Source of the DNA: an uncultured Bacteroidales bacterium
GTDB lineage: Bacteria; Bacteroidota; Bacteroidia; Bacteroidales; Bacteroidaceae
Assembly (NCBI GenBank): GCA_937901185.1
Contig: CALCHR010000113.1
Coordinates: forward strand, 1-8,721
Length of the DNA stretch: 8,721 bases
Direction: 5' to 3'
Under the pieces are notes generated by a model that worked only from the letters and a program-made list of their open reading frames with translations, was not told where the DNA came from and searched no databases. Positions 5,487 through 8,721 of the stretch are shown here, one piece after another; the first letter of the stretch is position 1, and each line of letters starts with the position of its first letter. Both the position numbers and the translations under genes were made by a program.

Positions 5487-5961
5487 AAAAGATATCACTA
5501 TAATGACAGAGGCAGAATGTCAGGTTGAAACTATTAAGCATATAGAAAGTGTAAGAAAGTATATTCGAGTACTTACTGATATGCTTAATACTAGAGGTGT
5601 TAAACACGATGCATCTAAACTAGAATCACCAGAACTTGAGATTTTTACTGCTGCTACTCCAAAACTTGCCGGGCTAACCTATGGTAGTGAAGAGTATGAG
5701 GAGTCTCTCAAAGAGATTAAACCTGCTTTAGACCATCACTATGCGGCAAATAGACATCATCCAGAGCACTTTCCAAACGGAATCGAAGATATGACTCTGG
5801 TCGATATTATTGAGTTATTGTGCGACTGGAAAGCTTCTTCGTTACGCCAACATGATGGCAATCTTTTAAAAAGTATTGAGTTAAATGCACAACGTTTTGG
5901 TTTTAGCAAACAGCTGAAAAAGATTTTTATTAACACCGCTAAATTAATTGATGAGGAGTAA
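5479..5961 (+). CDS. DUF5662-type phage protein, HD-like His/Asp-rich (160 aa)
   Basis: ATG 5479 overlaps the end of the lysozyme gene by eight bases and follows a GGTGAG site (5469-5474). An upstream in-frame TTG (5461) has no SD. The 160 residues match the DUF5662 pattern: an N-terminal helix (ETIKHIESVRKYIRVLTDML), then HDASKLESPE (43-52), a YGSEEYEESLKEIKPALDHHYAANRHHPEHFPNGIEDM stretch (68-105), and LVDIIELLCDWKASSLRQHDG (107-127). The conserved H43-D44, H86-H87, H93-H94, H97 and D109 look like a metal centre similar to HD-domain hydrolases. That activity is an inference, since the family is uncharacterised as far as I know. The gene appears intact and translationally coupled to the lysozyme. 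Confidence 0.85.
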   Translation: MNEKDITIMTEAECQVETIKHIESVRKYIRVLTDMLNTRGVKHDASKLESPELEIFTAATPKLAGLTYGSEEYEESLKEIKPALDHHYAANRHHPEHFPNGIEDMTLVDIIELLCDWKASSLRQHDGNLLKSIELNAQRFGFSKQLKKIFINTAKLIDEE

Positions 5962-5963
5962 CA

Positions 5964-6395
5964 ATGTCTGATTATCATAGAGAGAAAGTTTTACGAATTC
6001 CTTTTGAAGACCTTGGACTAAATCCGGTTAGCTTTAAAGACGCCAGTATGGAGCTTCACAAACTTTTTGGTGATATGTTCTATTGGGGTGGTCAAAGAGT
6101 CGGTAAGTTTGATGTTGCACCAACTACAAAAGCTTTTATTGACTTTATTATTGAGTCTGATTATGGAAATGACTGTGGTGAGTGGGGTAAGGTTAGACTA
6201 CTGACTACAGTAGAACAAGAAAAGTTTGCTCCAGTTTTTAGAAAATTGAACTCTGCAGTGGATATGGACACGGTTCATCTAGTTGAGTTTTGCTGGTATA
6301 ACTGTTGCGAGGCCCCTGGTTATTACAGCATGGACAAATCTATAGACCCTTTCTATGATGAGTTACCCTTTATCTGTAGTTTTTCATTAGACTAA
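5964..6395 (+). CDS. Phage protein of unknown function (143 aa)
   Basis: ATG 5964 lies two bases after the DUF5662 stop, with GAGGAG (5952-5957) six bases upstream. The 143-residue product is acidic and soluble. The N-terminal part has EKVLRIPFEDLGLNPVSFKDASMELHKLFGDMFYWGG, followed by a helix (TTKAFIDFIIES), CGEWGKVRLLTTVEQEKFAPVFRKLN, and a Cys/aromatic segment VHLVEFCWYNCCEAPGYY. Four Cys are present, three of them within five residues. I recognise no family. Position and SD strongly support a real gene co-expressed with its neighbours. Confidence 0.82.
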   Translation: MSDYHREKVLRIPFEDLGLNPVSFKDASMELHKLFGDMFYWGGQRVGKFDVAPTTKAFIDFIIESDYGNDCGEWGKVRLLTTVEQEKFAPVFRKLNSAVDMDTVHLVEFCWYNCCEAPGYYSMDKSIDPFYDELPFICSFSLD

Positions 6396-6414
6396 CATAA
6401 AGGAGTGTGCGCTT

Positions 6415-6666
6415 ATGGCATACAAACAAGCACAAAACCGAAAGAAAAAACTGCTTAGGACTTATAATAAAACCAAATGTAGCTACGGCTCTGGTGTTTG
6501 GTTTAACGAGGAAAGAGGTTTTTATTATAAATACACAGCCTCCAACACTCCCGGCTACGCAAAGTCTTTACGCAGAGTTGGTAATAAGAAAGTACGAAAA
6601 GCTATAGAGGTCGGCAATCACGGCGACTATCGTAAGCAGTATGACTATAAATGGGCGCTATTCTAA
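6415..6666 (+). CDS. Small basic phage protein of unknown function (83 aa)
   Basis: ATG 6415 has AAGGAG (6400-6405) nine bases upstream. The 83 residues are strongly basic: MAYKQAQNRKKKLLRTYNKTK at the start, SLRRVGNKKVRKAIE in the middle, and a conserved-looking end DYRKQYDYKWALF. Similar small basic proteins with a KQAQNRKKKL-type start and a Y-D-Y-x-W-x-L-F end recur in Firmicutes phages as I remember them, without known function. The charge suggests nucleic-acid binding, an inference only. A terminator follows 10 bases after the stop, making it the last gene of its unit. A frame-shifted overlapping reading (6407-6607) is a shadow. Confidence 0.82.
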   Translation: MAYKQAQNRKKKLLRTYNKTKCSYGSGVWFNEERGFYYKYTASNTPGYAKSLRRVGNKKVRKAIEVGNHGDYRKQYDYKWALF

Positions 6667-6676
6667 GATAAATATT

Positions 6677-6715
6677 AAAATAACCAGTACGTAATAAAAT
6701 GTACTGGTTATTTTT
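6677..6715 (+). terminator. Intrinsic terminator after the small basic gene
   Basis: A perfect 14-bp stem (6677-6690 with 6701-6714, AAAATAACCAGTAC/GTACTGGTTATTTT) closes a ten-base loop, GTAATAAAAT. The right arm ends in a run of five T (6711-6715). It could work in both directions because of the A-run on the left arm. The next promoter element begins two bases later. Confidence 0.9.
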
Positions 6716-6716
6716 A

Positions 6717-6730
6717 TTGTATTATATAAA
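6717..6730 (+). promoter_or_regulatory. Candidate promoter abutting the terminator
   Basis: TTGTATTATATAAA begins two bases after the terminator's T-run and ends 28 bases before the TTG start at 6759. It shares the TTGTATTAT core with the elements at 894 and 3465. Any -35 contact would fall inside the terminator's loop and right arm, where no TTGACA-like box is seen. Confidence 0.5.
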
Positions 6731-6758
6731 GTATAAACTTAATTAGGAGTTGGTAACT

Positions 6759-7001
6759 TTGAAATCTTATACTTTTCCTTGTTATCCAGGAGATGAAGTA
6801 TGGTATTTTGAAAGCTATGGCGGTAAACCACTGGCGCTTCGAAAAGACATTGTACAGATGGTAGGTTTTACCACTAGAAGTGTACAGATTAAGCTGCGTG
6901 GCGCACATAGTTTCAATAAAACTTTTACCTGGGGTAAAAATGTATTTGACAACTATGAACAAGCTTTGGTCGAGTTTGCAAAAAAGCAAAATGGAAAGTG
7001 A
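6759..7001 (+). CDS. Small phage protein of unknown function, TTG start (80 aa)
   Basis: Start chosen at TTG 6759, nine bases after AGGAG (6745-6749); the in-frame TTG at 6750 touches the SD and is rejected, and there is no in-frame ATG nearby. The 80-residue product begins MKSYTFPCYPGDEVWYF and ends FTWGKNVFDNYEQALVEFAKKQ. This fits a frequent small phage/prophage protein type in which a beta domain opening with PGD-x-V closes with a G-K-x-V-F segment and a short helix carrying an EQAL-like motif. Function of that group is unknown to me. The stop sits close to the start of the next gene. Use of TTG may lower its translation. Confidence 0.78.
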   Translation: MKSYTFPCYPGDEVWYFESYGGKPLALRKDIVQMVGFTTRSVQIKLRGAHSFNKTFTWGKNVFDNYEQALVEFAKKQNGK

Positions 7002-7009
7002 GATTTAAT

Positions 7010-7378
7010 ATGCTAATTGATAACCTGCATAGAATTAATTCACCGTCTGACCTTTTCATGTATATTTGTGAATTAGAAAAGACAATGGAAGCGGATAATG
7101 AGACACTTAAAAATACTGCTAAAAAGTATTTAAATATGAGAAAAGCCTTACAGATGTTTTTAGCAAAAGACAATTGGTGTAATGTAAAATACGGTATACC
7201 TATCGCGAGCAGGTCTTTAGAAGTTTATATTACTGCTACCGATGCTGAAGATGATATTGTAGGAATTTTTGAGACTGCTTATTACTACCCTGCGGAGGGC
7301 TTTAGACTGTGTACAGCTTATAAAGACTGGAAGGTAAAATATTGGCGGTATCTAGGTGAGGAGGATTCTGTTGGATAA
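7010..7378 (+). CDS. Phage protein of unknown function (122 aa)
   Basis: ATG 7010 is preferred, with a modest GTGAG site (6998-7002) seven bases upstream. GTG 6998, overlapping the previous stop, would add four residues and cannot be excluded. The N-terminal half is helical (SDLFMYICELEKTMEADNETLKNTAKKYLNMRKALQMFLA), possibly coiled coil. The C-terminal half is beta-like: IPIASRSLEVYITATDAEDDIVGIFETAYYY, then DWKVKYWRYLGEEDSVG. No membrane segment or known motif is seen. It precedes the HNH gene by two bases and its end holds an AGGAGG (7359-7364) that probably serves that gene. Confidence 0.78.
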   Translation: MLIDNLHRINSPSDLFMYICELEKTMEADNETLKNTAKKYLNMRKALQMFLAKDNWCNVKYGIPIASRSLEVYITATDAEDDIVGIFETAYYYPAEGFRLCTAYKDWKVKYWRYLGEEDSVG

Positions 7379-7380
7379 TT

Positions 7381-7779
7381 ATGGCTAAGTCAATTTCAAA
7401 AAAGACACGTCAAGCTGTATATGCAAAATATGATGGCCACTGTGCTTATTGTGGCAAAGTAGTAGAGTATAAAAACTTTCAATTAGACCATTTGATTCCG
7501 AGACAACGCGAACGATTTAAAAGATATTCTGAAGAAGAAATTGAATGCTTTGAAAACTACATGCCAGCTTGTCGTAGATGCAATCACTACAAGCGTGCAC
7601 ATACTTTAGAGTGTTTCCGTCAGATGATCGAGGAAATTCCTGCAAAGCTACTACGAGATAGTTATATTTATAAAGTAGGCCTTGATTATGGCCTAGTAAC
7701 TGCTAATGAACATAAAGTTGTTTTTTATTTTGAACAGGTAGGTCATACGAATGAGATTAAAGCAGAAGATTTCATATAA
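7381..7779 (+). CDS. HNH endonuclease (132 aa)
   Basis: The 132-residue product has a compact HNH domain. C21-A-Y-C24 and C64-R-R-C67 form the structural zinc site. D36-H37 in FQLDHLIPR supplies the general base and a metal ligand, N59 (FENYMPACRRCN) is the HNH asparagine, and N68-H69-Y-K follows the second Cys pair. Residues 1-20 are basic (SKKTRQAVYAKYDGH), usual before the first CxxC. The last 50 residues (AKLLRDSYIYKVGLDYGL onward) match no domain I know. HNH proteins nick or cut double-stranded DNA; in phages they act in packaging near terminase, as homing enzymes, or in attack on host DNA. No terminase or intron is visible here. The closest SD (AGGAGG, 7359-7364) is an unusually long 16 bases before ATG 7381; no better start exists. 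Confidence 0.93.
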   Translation: MAKSISKKTRQAVYAKYDGHCAYCGKVVEYKNFQLDHLIPRQRERFKRYSEEEIECFENYMPACRRCNHYKRAHTLECFRQMIEEIPAKLLRDSYIYKVGLDYGLVTANEHKVVFYFEQVGHTNEIKAEDFI

Positions 7780-8071
7780 AGAATGGACCGAGATCGGCAT
7801 TTATAATTCCGCAGCAAAATGGCTGCGCCCGTTGTGCTCTTATACGTTGATTAAAGAACCTGATGGACGTTTTAAGCGTGAACAGCGTGTCAATATATTT
7901 ATTTACATACTATTATTTATTCCAGTTTGTATATTGCAACTACTACTTTGCTGCTGGGACGGCGGCATAAAAGAATTTGAATTTCCTAAACTATACCTTG
8001 GTGAAGATTGGTTTACTTGTGGGACAATACCATATGAACGTTCACAAACGGTGTGGTGTCGTTATCACTAA
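7751..8071 (+). CDS. Small one-pass membrane protein of unknown function (106 aa)
   Basis: ATG 7751 lies inside the last 29 bases of the HNH gene in another frame, with an AGGTAGG-like site (7737-7743) seven bases upstream. Residues 47-68 (VNIFIYILLFIPVCILQLLLCC) form one clear membrane helix. It is preceded by a basic stretch (KEPDGRFKREQR), which by the positive-inside rule puts the N-terminus in the cytoplasm and the acidic tail (KEFEFPKLYLGEDWFTCG) outside. It has five Cys and many Trp. It is too unlike typical holins to call it one; superinfection-exclusion or other membrane roles are possible but unsupported. Gene reality is supported by SD and coupling; function is unknown. Confidence 0.7.
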   Translation: MRLKQKISYKEWTEIGIYNSAAKWLRPLCSYTLIKEPDGRFKREQRVNIFIYILLFIPVCILQLLLCCWDGGIKEFEFPKLYLGEDWFTCGTIPYERSQTVWCRYH

Positions 8072-8186
8072 AATATAAAAAGTTGTGCAACAAATAAGCG
8101 CTAAATTACATGATAGTAAAATGTGGTGTTTGCACATCTTATTGCACTTAACTAAAAATTTAGTCTAACGACGAGGAGAGTTTATA
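8072..8186 (+). promoter_or_regulatory. Leader region with TTGCAC repeats and inverted repeats
   Basis: This 115-base gap contains no gene. It holds GTGCAA at 8085-8090 and TTGCAC at 8130-8135 and 8142-8147, three copies of one hexamer with the first inverted. GTGCA (8085-8089) and ATAAG (8094-8098) can pair with CTTAT-TGCAC (8138-8147), a ten-pair stem with a four-base bulge and a 39-base loop. ACTAAA-AA-TTTAGT (8151-8164) is a second small palindrome just before the SD. TTGCAC (8130) and TAAAAA (8153) are 17 bases apart and could be a weak promoter. There is no terminator after the upstream gene, so the leader may be transcribed from unit (5). Confidence 0.4.
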
Positions 8187-8721
8187 ATGAATTTTACAAG
8201 TGTTTTTGAAGAGCTGAGTGGCTTGTACGAAGACAAGATCAAAGAGGCTGCTGTAGAGCCTGCGTTTGATGAAGTGACAGAAGACAGTGCTACTGCAGAG
8301 GAACCAAAGCAAGTAATCTTAGAGTGCTCTAAGTGTGGTGCGCTTGCTATTAAGGATGAGGCAGATGTAGTAGTTGACGCTGACACAGATTTAGCAAATG
8401 TCGATGAAGCTTGCCAGTATTGCGAAGAAGCTGAGGGTTATAAAATTGTCGGTGTAGTTGCTCCATATGAGTCTTCATCTGAAGAAGAGGCGGTAGAGGA
8501 TGATGAAATAGTTGAAGAGTCTTTACCTGCTGATGTAAATAGTAATACTAATAATCCAGAAGATGCTGATAATGCTTCAACCACATCACAAGGTGATGAC
8601 GACTTGGGCGAGGGCATTTTTGGCTTTGGTAAGAAGAAGAAACAGGCCACTCAAGCAAAAGCAGGTGCCAATAGCAATAAAGAACCTGCTAAAGTTACAT
8701 ACTCTATTTATAATGAGCATG
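8187..8721 (+). CDS. Acidic phage protein with four-Cys zinc-like motif (partial, runs off the end)
   Basis: ATG 8187 has AGGAG (8174-8178) eight bases upstream. The frame is open for 178 codons to the window end, so the C-terminus is missing. The sequence begins MNFTSVFEELSGLYED and then an acidic Glu/Ala-rich stretch. Residues 42-94 hold VILECSKCGALAIKDEADV and a second pair in DEACQYCEEAEGYKIVG; C47-x2-C50 and C76-x2-C79 form a likely zinc ribbon. A very acidic low-complexity region (97-140, SSSEEEAVEDDEIVEES) follows, then LGEGIFGFGKKKKQ, a charge switch to Lys-rich sequence. I believe proteins with this opening occur in gut phage assemblies without known function. The acidic, flexible build could indicate a scaffold or nucleic-acid mimic, an inference only. 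The antisense Ser-rich frames here are shadows. Confidence 0.85.
   Translation, partial: MNFTSVFEELSGLYEDKIKEAAVEPAFDEVTEDSATAEEPKQVILECSKCGALAIKDEADVVVDADTDLANVDEACQYCEEAEGYKIVGVVAPYESSSEEEAVEDDEIVEESLPADVNSNTNNPEDADNASTTSQGDDDLGEGIFGFGKKKKQATQAKAGANSNKEPAKVTYSIYNEH

Noticed and set aside
6407..6607. Alternative frame overlapping the small basic gene
   Set aside because: Its start touches the SD that serves ATG 6415 and it overlaps a gene with good spacing and a plausible phage product.
8165..8650. Two Ser-rich antisense frames
   Set aside because: They are the mirror of the Glu/Asp/Ala-rich coding sequence at 8187; low complexity on one strand yields Ser-rich open frames on the other.
933..8721. 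Alternative genetic code (TAG or TGA recoded), as in some gut phages
   Set aside because: TAA, TGA and one TAG all end genes at sensible points beside SD sites of the next gene, and no gene needs read-through.

Overview
The window is almost entirely a tailed-phage genome segment. From 933 onward it reads as a dense, single-strand (+) block of about sixteen mostly short genes with overlapping or near-abutting ends, strong Shine-Dalgarno sites of the AGGAGG type, intrinsic terminators and phage-type products: endolysin tail, DUF932/TIGR03299-type protein, tail-tip-lysozyme-type protein, DUF5662-type protein, HNH endonuclease, DUF551-like protein. The moderate-to-low GC, the strong SD sites and the type of endolysin wall-binding repeats suggest a phage or prophage of a Firmicutes (Clostridia-like) gut bacterium. 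The standard genetic code fits every gene. No tRNA, CRISPR array or insertion sequence was recognised, and no non-coding gap exceeds about 125 bases.

Region by region. (1) 3-809: one open frame whose first 77 codons are an internal piece of bacterial ATP synthase alpha subunit (atpA) and whose remainder is the C-terminal cell-wall-binding part of a phage endolysin. The switch falls near 234-240 with a change in base composition, and the likeliest explanation is a chimeric join at a contig end. A perfect hairpin plus T-run (820-852) terminates it. (2) 933-3416: a seven-gene operon of small unknown proteins, several rich in Cys and aromatic residues; one is DUF551-like and two carry tight Cys clusters. 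It ends in a long hairpin (3418-3450). (3) 3514-4482: a DUF932/TIGR03299-type protein in its own unit, closed by a perfect 12-bp inverted repeat. (4) 4590-6666: a predicted membrane lipoprotein with a tail-tip-lysozyme domain, a DUF5662-type protein and two unknowns, ended by a terminator (6677-6715). Between (3) and (4) an 11-codon frame has its SD buried in the hairpin. (5) 6759-8071: two small unknowns, an HNH endonuclease and a one-pass membrane protein. (6) 8187 to the end: an acidic protein with a four-Cys zinc-like motif, preceded by a 115-base leader with repeated TTGCAC elements.

The genes look like an early/accessory phage module rather than structural genes. Three of the four clear unit starts share a TTGTATWAT element just behind a terminator, suggesting compact terminator-promoter cassettes that split the strand into separately expressed units. 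Most products have no assignable function; the lysozyme lipoprotein and the unusual leaders are the most promising places for new biology.
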